Shown one piece after another: positions 8,358 to 17,641 of a stretch of DNA of 64,000 nucleotides; the first letter of the stretch is position 1; each line of letters starts with the position of its first letter. The stretch spans positions 1 to 64,000 of the forward strand of contig PHBC01000002.1 of assembly GCA_002840505.1 (NCBI GenBank), in the 5' to 3' direction. The translations under genes and the position numbers were made by a program. The notes under the pieces were generated by a model. The model was given only the letters and a program-made list of their open reading frames with translations, was not told the DNA's origin and did not search any database. The DNA is from Deltaproteobacteria bacterium HGW-Deltaproteobacteria-2 (lineage in GTDB: Bacteria > Desulfobacterota > Syntrophia > Syntrophales > Smithellaceae).

Positions 8358-9017
8358 ATGAGAACAGCACTCGAAAAAGCCCGCAAAGACCCCGAATCGA
8401 TGAAGGCAAGGATTCTTGCCGCTGCGCGTATCGTGTTCGGTGAATACGGTTTCCACGGTACGACAACCAGGATGCTCGCCAAGGAAGTTGGCATCGACAT
8501 TTCCACACTGCACTACCATTGGGGTGACAAAAAGGACCTGTATGAGGCCGTCATCCTCGACATGAACCGCGACTTGGGACGCGAGCTTAGCGCGGTGGAA
8601 AAAATAATCCATGGCCGTCCCCTGGGGGAACGTATAAAAATTGCCATAGCTTTGATGACGGACTACCTGTTCGCCAACCCCGAAGTATCGAATCTCATGT
8701 TCCATCGTTATTTCAGCAAAACAAGGCACGATATGATAATTGATTTCAAAGTCCCGGAATTCACCGGCGACATTGCCCGCTCAATGGGTTTGACAAAGGA
8801 CGCAAAAAAAACACCTCCCAGGGGCATGCTGGAAGTCCTGACAGTTATGAACGGCATCCATAATTTTGTCTCCGGAGAAAACTTCTTCCGTCCCATGGTT
8901 AAACTCAACCATAAAGAGTACATCGAAATGGTCAAGGAGACCCTGCAGTTCGTCCTCACACCGGCCTTCACAAGCAGGGAAGAAAAGAAAAGTCAGAGGG
9001 CTCGAAAAAATCCTTAG
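8358..9017 (+). CDS. TetR-family transcriptional regulator
   Basis: The protein has about 219 residues. The N-terminal domain (about residues 10-60) has the TetR helix-turn-helix: ARILAAARIVFGEYGFHGTT, then TRMLAKEVGIDISTLHYHWG. The C-terminal ligand-binding domain is divergent, as usual. Longer in-frame starts exist (TTG 8322, ATG 8331), but a decayed copy of the gene start at 9197 aligns from the ATG at 8358, which supports this start. No good ribosome site is seen, and TATAAAAT lies only 8-15 bases upstream. The gene lies just before the beta-oxidation operon and between two copies of a palindromic operator, so it is the obvious candidate repressor, perhaps sensing acyl-CoA. Its own upstream region lacks the palindrome. 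Confidence 0.88.
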   Translation: MRTALEKARKDPESMKARILAAARIVFGEYGFHGTTTRMLAKEVGIDISTLHYHWGDKKDLYEAVILDMNRDLGRELSAVEKIIHGRPLGERIKIAIALMTDYLFANPEVSNLMFHRYFSKTRHDMIIDFKVPEFTGDIARSMGLTKDAKKTPPRGMLEVLTVMNGIHNFVSGENFFRPMVKLNHKEYIEMVKETLQFVLTPAFTSREEKKSQRARKNP

Positions 9018-9129
9018 AATCGGCAGTTCAGGGGAGCGATCAAAATCATTTTGACATACGATACAGTACTTCTCATACTCCCTTACATCAGAAGCAATAG
9101 ATAGTTAAATCAAATAATAAAAAATAAAC

Positions 9130-9188
9130 TTGACTTTTATATTTCATCCATATAATGATACCATCAAATGATGGAATCATTATATGGA
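9130..9188 (+). promoter_or_regulatory. Promoter with 42-bp palindromic operator (beta-oxidation operon), copy 2
   Basis: TTGACT (9130-9135) and TATAAT (9151-9156) with a 15-base spacer are overlapped by a palindrome at 9147-9188 with 20-base arms and one mismatch. From AAAATAAACTTGACTTTTAT through the palindrome the sequence is almost identical to 5382-5448. This is presumably where the adjacent TetR protein represses the operon. Confidence 0.75.
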
Positions 9189-9196
9189 ATATGACG

Positions 9197-9268
9197 ATGA
9201 GAGCAGCCCTCGAAAAGGACTACAAAGACCCTGAATCGATGAAGGCAACTGGACTTCCAATTGCTTAA
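9197..9268 (+). pseudogene. Truncated tetR 5' remnant (or leader ORF)
   Basis: An ATG at 9197 (another in frame at 9191) opens a 23-codon frame. Its first 16 residues (MRAALEKDYKDPESMK) match the start of the TetR protein at 8358 (MRTALEKARKDPESMK), and the DNA is also similar. Homology stops abruptly after GAAGGCAA and the frame ends at TAA 9266-9268. This is most simply the leftover of a second tetR-like gene whose operator now drives the operon. Translation as a leader peptide cannot be excluded. A weaker remnant follows copy 1 of the operator (about 5452-5473). Confidence 0.65.
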
Positions 9269-9298
9269 AAACATTCTTAGATAAGGAGGATTTGGTTC

Positions 9299-10441
9299 AT
9301 GAACATTATTCCCTACTCGGCGGAGCATAATATCTTCCGGGAGAGTCTCCGTAAATTTCTTGACAAAGAAATCGTACCCCATGTTGAAGAGTGGGAAGAG
9401 GCGGGAATTGTTCCCAGGAGCGCCTGGAAAAAGATGGGGGAGCAGGGATTTTTATGCACTGCTGTTCCCGAGGAATATGGAGGAGCCGGCTGCGATTTCC
9501 TCTATTCGGTAATTGTCGGCGAAGAAATGGTTAGGGCGAACTTTTCAGGACTGACCGCGTCGCTGCACAGCGACATCATTGTTCCCTACATTACCACCTT
9601 CGGCAGCGAAGCTCAGAAGCAAAAGTATCTCCCCGGTTGTGTCACCGGAGATATCATTACGGCGGTGGCCATGACGGAACCCAATACGGGAAGCGACCTT
9701 GCCGCCATGAAGACGACGGCCGTGGAGGACGGGGAAGATGTCATCCTGAACGGTCAGAAGACCTTTATCAGCAACGGGATCAACTGTGATCTGTGTGTTG
9801 TGGCTGCGAAGGATCCGGCCTGCAGTGATCCCCACAAAGCCGTGGATCTTTATCTGGTGGAAGCAGGCACTCCCGGATTTGAGAAGGGCAGGCAGATCAA
9901 AAAAATCGGCTGGCACAGCCAGGACACATCAGAGCTCTATTTTACGGACTGCCGGATCCCCAGGAGCAACCGCCTGGGTGAGAAGGGGACAGGGTTTCTG
10001 AATCTTATGCTGAAGCTTCAGCAGGAACGCCTTGTCTGCGCAATCGGAGCCATGGCAGCCGCCGAATTCATGCTCGAGATCACCGTCAAGTATTGTAAGG
10101 AGCGGACAGTTTTTGGAAAGCCCATCTCCAAGTTTCAGGTCAACCAGTTCACCATTGTGGAAATGGCCACCGAGATCAAGCTCGGGAGGACCTTCGTTGA
10201 CAAGTTGATCATGGACCATATGGAGGGTCTCAACGTTGTGATCGAGACGTCCATGGCCAAATACTGGATCACGGACATGGCCAACAAGGTCGCGGACCAT
10301 TGCCTTCAGCTTCACGGGGGGTATGGGTACTGCGATGAATACGGAATATCACGCGCCTGGCGCGACATCCGGGTGACACGGATCTTTGCCGGGACAAACG
10401 AAATCATGAAAGTCATTATTGCCCGGTTTATGGGGTTATAG
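9299..10441 (+). CDS. Acyl-CoA dehydrogenase
   Basis: The 380 residues give the standard length of this FAD-dependent family, which makes the trans-2-enoyl-CoA in the first step of beta-oxidation. The N-terminal helical domain runs to about 120, followed by the flavin-contact stretch VAMTEPNTGSDLAAM (about 122-136). The C-terminal helical domain contains ERTVFGKPISKFQ, LHGGYGY and the catalytic-base motif FAGTNEIMK near 370. The strong ribosome site AAGGAGGATTTGG fixes the start. It is the first gene of an operon with acyl-CoA ligase, thiolase and FadJ. In syntrophs electrons from such enzymes go to EtfAB, which is not in this window. The preferred chain length is unknown. Confidence 0.94.
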   Translation: MNIIPYSAEHNIFRESLRKFLDKEIVPHVEEWEEAGIVPRSAWKKMGEQGFLCTAVPEEYGGAGCDFLYSVIVGEEMVRANFSGLTASLHSDIIVPYITTFGSEAQKQKYLPGCVTGDIITAVAMTEPNTGSDLAAMKTTAVEDGEDVILNGQKTFISNGINCDLCVVAAKDPACSDPHKAVDLYLVEAGTPGFEKGRQIKKIGWHSQDTSELYFTDCRIPRSNRLGEKGTGFLNLMLKLQQERLVCAIGAMAAAEFMLEITVKYCKERTVFGKPISKFQVNQFTIVEMATEIKLGRTFVDKLIMDHMEGLNVVIETSMAKYWITDMANKVADHCLQLHGGYGYCDEYGISRAWRDIRVTRIFAGTNEIMKVIIARFMGL

Positions 10442-10500
10442 GCACCATCATTATCATAATTTTAAGCACCAAAACTATTTAGCACAGGGAGGTTAAAGCC

Positions 10501-12138
10501 ATGATGAACTATCCTTTGTTGCTCACCAATTTCATGCAGCATGCGGCCAGGTATTATCCAACCAAGGAGATCGTGTCCGTTTACGCGACCGGAACTTTCC
10601 GTTATACTTATGCTGACTGGTACAATCGCACATGCCAGCTTGCTAGAGCCCTTCACTCGCTTGGCATCAAAAAGGGTGACAGGGTTGCCTCTTTTTCTCT
10701 GAACAACCATCGCCATATGGAACTTTACTTTGGCGTTCCGTGCATGGGTGCTGTTTTGCACACGCTTAATATAAGGCTGTCCGCTGAAAATCTGGTTTAC
10801 ATCATTAATCATGCAGAAGACCGCATTCTCTTCATTGACGAAGATGTTTACTTCCTTATTGAGCCGTTTAAAGATCAACTCAAGACTATCGAAAAATATG
10901 TCATCATGTCCCAAACCGGGGTAATGCCATCAACCACACTCTCTCCGGTTGTCCTGTATGACGATCTGATTAAAGAATATCCGGAGAGCTATGATTTCCC
11001 ACTGGACCGCGATGAAAACGAACCATGCCTCATCTGTTACACTTCGGCAACAACGGGTGATCCCAAAGGGGTTGTTTACAGCCATCGTGGTCTCGTGTTG
11101 CACTCTTTTGCCACTGGGATTGTCATGGGCGTCCAGGAAAACGACTGTATGCTGCATATCGTTCCCATGTTTCATGCCAACGCCTGGGGTGCTCCATTTG
11201 TCTGCACTTTGCGCGGCATGAAACAAGTGCTGCCGGGGCGTCAAATCCTGGATATGACGGTGCTGTGCCGGATCATCGCCGAAGAGAAGGTAACCTTCTC
11301 CTGCGGTGTGCCGACTATTTGGATAATGCTCCACAGTTACCTGGAAAACGGCGGAGCACATGACTTTTCTTCCATCCGCCGGTTATTCTCCGGCGGATCG
11401 GCCATGCCACGGCATCTCATTGAATCATTTGAAAAAAAATACGGCGTCATTGTAGCGCAGGGTTACGGAGCAACGGAAACGTCGCCAGTTGTCACCTTGT
11501 CCATTCCCAAAAGCTATATGGAAACTCTGAGTGTTGATGAAAAGATTGATATCCGGACCACAGCGGGAATGCCCATACCGGGACTTGATGTAAAACTGAT
11601 CAACACGCAAACGGGCAAAGAAGTGCGCATGGATGGCAAGGAAATGGGAGAAATTCTGGTACGCGGGCCCTGGATCGCCTCAGAATATTATAAAAACCCA
11701 GAACAAAGCGCGGTCACCTTTCCGGACGGGTGGTTTCATACCGGCGATATTGGAACAATGAGCAAAGAAGGTTATATCTCCCTCGTTGATCGGACAAAAG
11801 ACCTCATTAAGAGCGCAGGGGAGTGGATTTCCTCCATCGATCTGGAAAACGTTATTATGGGATTCTCCAAGGTGCTGGAGGCGGCGGTAATCAGTATGCC
11901 CGATGAGAAATGGCAGGAGAGGCCTCTGGCCTGCGTTGTGCCGCAGCCTGAGGCAGCAAAGACTATTACAAAAGAGGAGATACAGGATTATCTAAAAGAT
12001 AAGGTCGCCAAATGGTGGATTCCTGATGAAATTGTTTTCATGCAGGAACTTCCCAAGACCAGCGTGGGAAAATTCGACAAGAAAAAACTCCGGGTGACGG
12101 TGATACCGGATATTCTAAAGAAGAGAGGTAATGTATGA
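10501..12138 (+). CDS. Fatty-acyl-CoA synthetase (AMP-forming)
   Basis: This 545-residue enzyme of the adenylate-forming (ANL) family activates a fatty acid to acyl-CoA using ATP. Motifs in order: the P-loop-like CYTSATTGDPKGVVYSHR (about 178-195), GYGATETSP (about 321-329), the hinge TGDIG (about 417), and the C-terminal catalytic Lys in KTSVGKFDKKKL (near 525). It resembles the medium/long-chain group that includes FadD3-like and dimethylsulfoniopropionate-type ligases. A ribosome site (GGGAGGTTAAAGCC) precedes ATG 10501. It overlaps the next gene by 4 bases (ATGA), showing translational coupling. The context makes it the entry enzyme of the beta-oxidation operon. Confidence 0.94.
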   Translation: MMNYPLLLTNFMQHAARYYPTKEIVSVYATGTFRYTYADWYNRTCQLARALHSLGIKKGDRVASFSLNNHRHMELYFGVPCMGAVLHTLNIRLSAENLVYIINHAEDRILFIDEDVYFLIEPFKDQLKTIEKYVIMSQTGVMPSTTLSPVVLYDDLIKEYPESYDFPLDRDENEPCLICYTSATTGDPKGVVYSHRGLVLHSFATGIVMGVQENDCMLHIVPMFHANAWGAPFVCTLRGMKQVLPGRQILDMTVLCRIIAEEKVTFSCGVPTIWIMLHSYLENGGAHDFSSIRRLFSGGSAMPRHLIESFEKKYGVIVAQGYGATETSPVVTLSIPKSYMETLSVDEKIDIRTTAGMPIPGLDVKLINTQTGKEVRMDGKEMGEILVRGPWIASEYYKNPEQSAVTFPDGWFHTGDIGTMSKEGYISLVDRTKDLIKSAGEWISSIDLENVIMGFSKVLEAAVISMPDEKWQERPLACVVPQPEAAKTITKEEIQDYLKDKVAKWWIPDEIVFMQELPKTSVGKFDKKKLRVTVIPDILKKRGNV

Positions 12139-13442
12139 ACACTAATAATCACGATCGAGTAGCTGTTATTGATGCCTGCCGGACACCGTTTATGCGTGCC
12201 GGCACGGACTATTATGACCTGATGGCCTGGGAGCTTGGTCGCTATGCTGTCAAAGGGCTCATCGTCAGAACGGGGATTAATCCTTCGCTCATCGATTATG
12301 TAATCATGGGCACGGTTATAGCTGAGGTTACCACAACCAATGTAGCCAGAGAGATAATGCTGGGTGCGGGGCTTCCCAGAACGATACCTGCTCATACCTG
12401 CACGGCGGCCTGTGTTTCGGGGAACATCGCTGTTACCTCCGCCTGCGATATGATTAATTCCGGCCAAGTGAACACAGTTATTGCCGGCGGCGTGGAATCC
12501 ATGTCCGATCTCCCAATTAAAATCGGCAAGCGGTACCGGCGCTTTCTTCTCGATCTCTCCCTGTATAAGCGCCCTAAAAGCATCTCAGGGAAACTTAAGC
12601 TGCTCAAGGGAATGAAGCTTAAGGATTTCTTTGCTGTCGATCAACCGGCTATTGCTGAGTATTCCACGGGTCTTTCCATGGGCGCCAATGCTGACAGGCT
12701 GGCGCGCCGCCTTGGCATTGCCAGAGAGGAGCAGGACAAGTTTGCCGCCCGTTCTCATAAATTGGCTGACGCCGCTATCAAGAATGGAATTATGAAAAAG
12801 GAAATCGTTCCCGTTGTTGTCCCCCAGACAGGCAAGTTGGTGAAGGATGATAACGGACCGCGTGCGGATGCCACTGCCGAAAAGATGGCCTCCTTGAAAC
12901 CGGCTTTTGATAAGCGCTACGGAACCGTTACAGCGGCTAACTCTTCATTTCTCACGGATGGCGCTTCGGCAGTACTGCTTATGAAGGAATCAAAAGCGAA
13001 ATCTCTGGGGTTAAAACCTTTAGCCTATATCCGGGCTTATTCCCAGGCAGGATCCGATCCCTGGGAAGAACTGCTGCTGGGGCCGGCTTTTTCTGCTGCT
13101 CGCGCCTTAAAAAATGCGGGCATCTCTCTTGCCGATGTAAAAGTTCTGGAAATCCACGAAGCTTTTGCCGCGCAGATTCTCGCCAATATCCGTTATATGG
13201 AATCAGAAAAATGGGGACGAGAAAAACTGGGGCTGGATGGCAAAATGGGCGTCGTTGATCAGGAACTGCTCAACACCCGGGGGGGGTCTCTGTCCATCGG
13301 CCACCCTTTCGGGGCAACGGGCGGGAGGCTTATTGCCAGTTGCTGTAACCGTATGCAGGACGAGAATGCTCAGTTCGGCCTTGTTGCCGCCTGCGGAGCG
13401 GGAGCTATAGGCAATACCATTATTCTGGAAAACGCACGATAG
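12135..13442 (+). CDS. 3-Ketoacyl-CoA thiolase (FadI-like)
   Basis: At 435 residues it is longer than a typical acetyl-CoA acetyltransferase and close to the FadI/trifunctional-beta type. The nucleophile Cys lies in TAACVSGNIAV near 95, the His in SIGHPFGATGG near 390, and the second Cys in VAACGAGAIG near 422. An inserted segment (about 125-165, rich in Lys and Arg) distinguishes this type from the shorter thiolase at 5702. The start overlaps the stop of the ligase gene, and AGAGAGGTAATGT serves as ribosome site. It precedes the fadJ-like gene by 11 bases, so the two probably form a trifunctional-type complex that completes each beta-oxidation round. Confidence 0.93.
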   Translation: MNTNNHDRVAVIDACRTPFMRAGTDYYDLMAWELGRYAVKGLIVRTGINPSLIDYVIMGTVIAEVTTTNVAREIMLGAGLPRTIPAHTCTAACVSGNIAVTSACDMINSGQVNTVIAGGVESMSDLPIKIGKRYRRFLLDLSLYKRPKSISGKLKLLKGMKLKDFFAVDQPAIAEYSTGLSMGANADRLARRLGIAREEQDKFAARSHKLADAAIKNGIMKKEIVPVVVPQTGKLVKDDNGPRADATAEKMASLKPAFDKRYGTVTAANSSFLTDGASAVLLMKESKAKSLGLKPLAYIRAYSQAGSDPWEELLLGPAFSAARALKNAGISLADVKVLEIHEAFAAQILANIRYMESEKWGREKLGLDGKMGVVDQELLNTRGGSLSIGHPFGATGGRLIASCCNRMQDENAQFGLVAACGAGAIGNTIILENAR

Positions 13443-13453
13443 AGGAGATGACG

Positions 13454-15580
13454 ATGAAATATTTAACACTGGAAAAAGCAAATGATGGAATTGCAATTGT
13501 TACCATTGATTGTCCGGAAAGCAAAGTAAACAAGATTTCATCGGGTCTGCTGGATGAAATAGCCGGTATCTTGCCTGATATAAGTAATGATCAGAGCATC
13601 AAGGGCATGGTTATTACGAGCGGCAAAGAAGACAACTTCGTTGTCGGCGCAGATATTGATGAATTGAAAGGCATGCGCACCTCTGAAGAAGTTATTGCCT
13701 ATATCTCCAAAGCTCACGCCATCCTCAATGGTCTGGAAAGCATGCAAATCCCCGTGGTTGCCTGTATTCATGGCAACTGCCTCGGTGGCGGTTTGGAACT
13801 GGCGCTGGCCTGTAATTACCGAATGGCGGTCAACTCTCCGAAGACTGTTCTGGGATTTCCGGAAGTGCAACTAGGCCTGCTGCCCGCCGCCGGTGGCACA
13901 CAGAGGCTGCCACGGCTTATCGGACTGACAGCGGCTCTGCCCCTGGTGCTTACGGCACGCAATCTCCGGGTGAAGCAGGCGAGCCGCGCGGGACTCGTAG
14001 ATGAGCTTATTCCTCCCTACGGTGCTAAAGAAACAGCGGTTAAGAAGGCCCTGGAACTGGTCAACAGAGGAAATATCACAAGAAAGCGGAAGCGTTCCTT
14101 TGTTACTTTTCTTATGGAATCCAATCCCGTGGGAAGAGCAATAGTGTTTTCGCAGGCCAGAAAAATGGTTGAACGCCAGACTTACGGCTGTTACCCTGCG
14201 CCGTTTGCCATCATTGAAGCAGTGGAACATGGCCAGAAACACGGAAAGGCCGCAGGACTGAAAAAAGAGATAGAAATTTTCAGCAGGCTGGTTACTACTT
14301 CCCAGTCTAAAGCTCTTATGAGCCTTTTTTTCGGGATGAGCGATCTGAAAAAAAATCCTCAGAAAAGCCTCGCCCGGAAGGTGAGGCAAATGGCCGTCAT
14401 CGGAACGGGACTTATGGGGCAGGGAATTGCCTCTGTCTCCACGGCTATCTGCGATACCATCCTGATGAAAGATGTAAAGCTTGATGACGCCGCCCGTGGA
14501 ATGAAGGAAATATGGAAAGGATTGGAAAAGAAAACCAAGTCGGGCGCTATTGTCGGCTTTGATCGTGATATTCAGTATGGAAAACTTGTGCCCTGTGACG
14601 ACTATTCCTTGTTTAAAAATACAGACTTGGTTGTTGAGGCCGTGTTTGAGGATCTTGCTGTGAAAAAGCGCGTTCTGGCCGATGTGGAAACCGCGACGGA
14701 TGAACGCACAATTTTCGCTTCCAATACCTCGGCAATCCCGATTCAGGATATAGCCGCGGGATGTAAGAGGCCGGAGAACGTCATCGGCATGCACTACTTC
14801 TCCCCCGTGCCCAAAATGCCGCTGCTGGAAATCATCACCACCGGCAAGACCGCGCCGTGGGTGACGTCCACAGCCCTGGATATGGGTATAGCTCAGGGGA
14901 AAACCTGTATCGTTGTCAAAGATGGCCCCGGATTTTACACGACACGGATTCTGGTGCCCCTGCTAAACGAAGCCGTTCTTCTCGTGGAGGAAGGGGCGGA
15001 CTCTCTCGATATTGATAGAGCTATGCGGCAATTCGGCTATCCTGTCGGTCCCATAACCCTCATTGACGAGGTGGGGATTGATGTAGGCGCCCACGTAGCC
15101 AAGGAACTGGGAGGGATGTTCGCGGCAAGAGGAGTGCAGCCTTCAGATACTTTCCCAAAACTTATTGCCCAGGATTATAAAGGAAGAAAAAATAAGAAAG
15201 GGTTTTACCTCTATGATGCAAAAAAGAAGAAGGGACAGAAATTGCCCAATGAAGAAGTATATGCCCTGCTGGGCGGTGCGCCCCGCAAAAAGTTTGATGC
15301 AAAATTGATTCAACAGCGGGTAAGTATGATGATGATTAATGAATCGTTGCTTTGTTTGCAGGAGGGAATTATTTCCTGCCCGCGGGACGGGGATATAGGA
15401 GCTGTTTTCGGTTTGGGATTTCCACCCTTTGAAGGAGGCCCGTTTCGTTATATCGATCATCTTGGTGCTTCTTCTATCATGGCCACGCTGGAATCTCTGG
15501 AAAAAAATTACGGAAAGCGTTTCACTTCCCCGCAGATACTCAAAGACATTGTGCAAAGCGGCAAGAAATTCTACGAGTAA
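13454..15580 (+). CDS. fadJ: Bifunctional enoyl-CoA hydratase / 3-hydroxyacyl-CoA dehydrogenase
   Basis: The protein has about 708 residues. The N-terminal crotonase domain (about 1-190) has VVGADIDEL and the oxyanion-hole segment CLGGGLELALAC, with catalytic-type Glu residues in GFPEVQLGLLPAAGGTQRL. The NAD-binding domain starts near 310 (VIGTGLMGQGIASVS, Rossmann GxGxxG) and includes the active-site region MHYFSPVPKMPLLEI. A C-terminal dehydrogenase domain repeat follows. I set the start at the ATG at 13454 because GAGGAG lies 6 bases before it and abuts the earlier ATG at 13448. It catalyses hydration of enoyl-CoA and oxidation of L-3-hydroxyacyl-CoA, and its neighbour FadI-like thiolase finishes the cycle. 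Confidence 0.95.
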   Translation: MKYLTLEKANDGIAIVTIDCPESKVNKISSGLLDEIAGILPDISNDQSIKGMVITSGKEDNFVVGADIDELKGMRTSEEVIAYISKAHAILNGLESMQIPVVACIHGNCLGGGLELALACNYRMAVNSPKTVLGFPEVQLGLLPAAGGTQRLPRLIGLTAALPLVLTARNLRVKQASRAGLVDELIPPYGAKETAVKKALELVNRGNITRKRKRSFVTFLMESNPVGRAIVFSQARKMVERQTYGCYPAPFAIIEAVEHGQKHGKAAGLKKEIEIFSRLVTTSQSKALMSLFFGMSDLKKNPQKSLARKVRQMAVIGTGLMGQGIASVSTAICDTILMKDVKLDDAARGMKEIWKGLEKKTKSGAIVGFDRDIQYGKLVPCDDYSLFKNTDLVVEAVFEDLAVKKRVLADVETATDERTIFASNTSAIPIQDIAAGCKRPENVIGMHYFSPVPKMPLLEIITTGKTAPWVTSTALDMGIAQGKTCIVVKDGPGFYTTRILVPLLNEAVLLVEEGADSLDIDRAMRQFGYPVGPITLIDEVGIDVGAHVAKELGGMFAARGVQPSDTFPKLIAQDYKGRKNKKGFYLYDAKKKKGQKLPNEEVYALLGGAPRKKFDAKLIQQRVSMMMINESLLCLQEGIISCPRDGDIGAVFGLGFPPFEGGPFRYIDHLGASSIMATLESLEKNYGKRFTSPQILKDIVQSGKKFYE

Positions 15581-15781
15581 TAATATATCATGCCCGGGGC
15601 TATGTAAGGCTTTAAGCTTCCCGATTTTATGGCTAAGATTTTCTTAATTTTAGTTTGTTATCTTTCGCAGTTATAGAAGTAATGTTTTACCGCAGAAATT
15701 TCCGGCCGCAGTGCCATTTCTTAAGGACGGACATGTACTTGATGTTGAATGCAAAAGAAAAACACAAAAGGAGGTTTTTGT

Positions 15782-17641
15782 ATGGCAAGTCTTATTCTGG
15801 ATGAAAGGGATCAACTTTTTGTCCTCAACGAAATGTTCGAAGTAGAGAAGCTCTGCGAGGCGCCGCGTTATGCGGACTTTTCGCGCGAAACGTTCGACAT
15901 GATCATGACCGAGGCACAAAAACTGGCGAATGATGTGATCCTGCCCACCCTGGCCGAAGGCGACAAGGAAGGCTGCCGTTTAGTGAACGGGCAGGTACAT
16001 GTGCCTGCCTGCTTCCATAAAGCATACAAACTATTCTGCGAAGGCGGATGGAACTGCATGGCCACCCCTGCGGAGCTAGGTGGCCAGGGCCTGCCCGTTA
16101 CCATTCGCATCGCTGCCCATGAATGGTTCACGCATAACTTCGCATTCGCAGCCTATCCCGGCTTAGGCGAAGGTGCTGCCCACCTGATCTTAACCTACGG
16201 GTCCGCAGAGCAAAAGGAAAAGTACCTGCCCAAAATGGTCACCGGTGAATGGACTGGAACCATGGCCCTCACCGAACCCGGTGCCGGCACTGACGTGGGC
16301 AACCTCTCCACCAGGGCCATCCGCCAGCCAGATGGCACTTTCCTCCTTCAGGGCACCAAGTGCTTCATCACCGGGGGAGATTCCGATCTGGCCTCCAATG
16401 TCGTCCACCCTGTCCTGGCCCGCATTGAAGGTGACCCGGCCGGAACCAAGGGAATTTCCATTTTTCTGGTGCCTAAATTTCTGATCAATGATGACGGCAG
16501 CCTGGGCAAACGCAACGATTACGAAATCGCCAGGATCGAAGAAAAGATGGGCATCCATGGAAGCGCCACTTGCATGATCAATTTCGGCGACAATGGACAG
16601 TGTTACGCCGAACTCCTGGGCAACGAACGCGAGGGCATGAAAGTCATGTTTCAGTTTATGAACGAGGCTCGCTTGAGCGTGGGCCTGCAGGGCTTGTGCA
16701 CCGGCTCCATCGCCTATCTACACGCCCTGAAATACACCAAAGAACGCTTCCAAGGCGCGTCGCTCATGGAATTCAAGAACCCCAACGCACCGCGTGTGAC
16801 CATCATCAATCACCCGGACGTACGTCGTATGCTTCTATGGATGAAATCCCACGTAGACGGCATGCGTGCCATGACCTACTTTACCGCGTTGTGCTTAGAT
16901 AAGCATCTGATCGTCGAGGATGAAGTCCAAAGGGACAAATGGCTGGGTCTGGCCGAGATGCTCACCCCAATCCTCAAAGCCTACTGCTCCGACATGGGCT
17001 TCCGTGTTACTGAAACGGCCATGCAGTGCTATGGCGGCTACGGTTTCTGCGTCGAATATCCGGTCGAACAGTTTATGCGCGACGGAAAGATTGCCTCCAT
17101 CTACGAAGGCGCCAATGGCATCCAGGCTCTTGACCTGGTCGGCCGAAAGATGGGCATGAAAAAAGGCGTCTACTTTATGAGCCTCCTGGGCGAAATGAGT
17201 GCCTGCTGCGCTAAATACAAGGACCTGCTGCCCGACCTGGCGAACGATGTTCAGGCTGCGGTCAATGCCCTCACCGAAATGAGCATGTATTTTGCGAGTT
17301 GTGCCAAGGCAGGCAAGTTCCTGGTCCCGATCGGCAACGCCTATCCCTTTCTCGTGCTGATGAGCAAAGTCATTATGGGTTGGTTCCTGCTCTGGGAAGC
17401 CGGTGTAGCCAAGACCAAACTGGACGCCCTGGCCAGAGTCAACTCCGCCGATCCAGCCGGAGGCACTGGCTGGGCCGCATTTCTCAAAAACGATAAAGAT
17501 GCCATCTTCTATACCGGTAAGCTCGCCGGCGCAAGTTACTTCATCAAGAACGTCCTGCCCGAAGTGGACGCTGCTATCAGGGGTATAAAAAGCGAAGACA
17601 TGTCCATCATGGAGATTCCGGAAGAGGCGTTTGCTTCGTAG
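15782..17641 (+). CDS. Acyl-CoA dehydrogenase, long (~600 aa) type
   Basis: This 619-residue protein starts at 15782, behind AAAGGAGGTTTTTGT; a longer in-frame ATG at 15749 lies before that site and is unlikely. It has a small extra N-terminal domain (about 1-35), the acyl-CoA dehydrogenase core with MALTEPGAGTDVGNL (about 165) and CMINFGDNG, and the catalytic-base motif IYEGANGIQALDL near 440. A helical C-terminal extension of about 150 residues follows, as in the long acyl-CoA dehydrogenases with an extra C-terminal domain. It lies about 200 bases after fadJ and may be cotranscribed or have its own promoter. With two acyl-CoA dehydrogenases in one locus, a split by chain length is likely but unproven. 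Confidence 0.93.
   Translation: MASLILDERDQLFVLNEMFEVEKLCEAPRYADFSRETFDMIMTEAQKLANDVILPTLAEGDKEGCRLVNGQVHVPACFHKAYKLFCEGGWNCMATPAELGGQGLPVTIRIAAHEWFTHNFAFAAYPGLGEGAAHLILTYGSAEQKEKYLPKMVTGEWTGTMALTEPGAGTDVGNLSTRAIRQPDGTFLLQGTKCFITGGDSDLASNVVHPVLARIEGDPAGTKGISIFLVPKFLINDDGSLGKRNDYEIARIEEKMGIHGSATCMINFGDNGQCYAELLGNEREGMKVMFQFMNEARLSVGLQGLCTGSIAYLHALKYTKERFQGASLMEFKNPNAPRVTIINHPDVRRMLLWMKSHVDGMRAMTYFTALCLDKHLIVEDEVQRDKWLGLAEMLTPILKAYCSDMGFRVTETAMQCYGGYGFCVEYPVEQFMRDGKIASIYEGANGIQALDLVGRKMGMKKGVYFMSLLGEMSACCAKYKDLLPDLANDVQAAVNALTEMSMYFASCAKAGKFLVPIGNAYPFLVLMSKVIMGWFLLWEAGVAKTKLDALARVNSADPAGGTGWAAFLKNDKDAIFYTGKLAGASYFIKNVLPEVDAAIRGIKSEDMSIMEIPEEAFAS

Noticed and set aside
13871-14794. 307-codon minus-strand open frame
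   Set aside because: It is antisense to fadJ, whose catalytic motifs are intact, and low-complexity in character.
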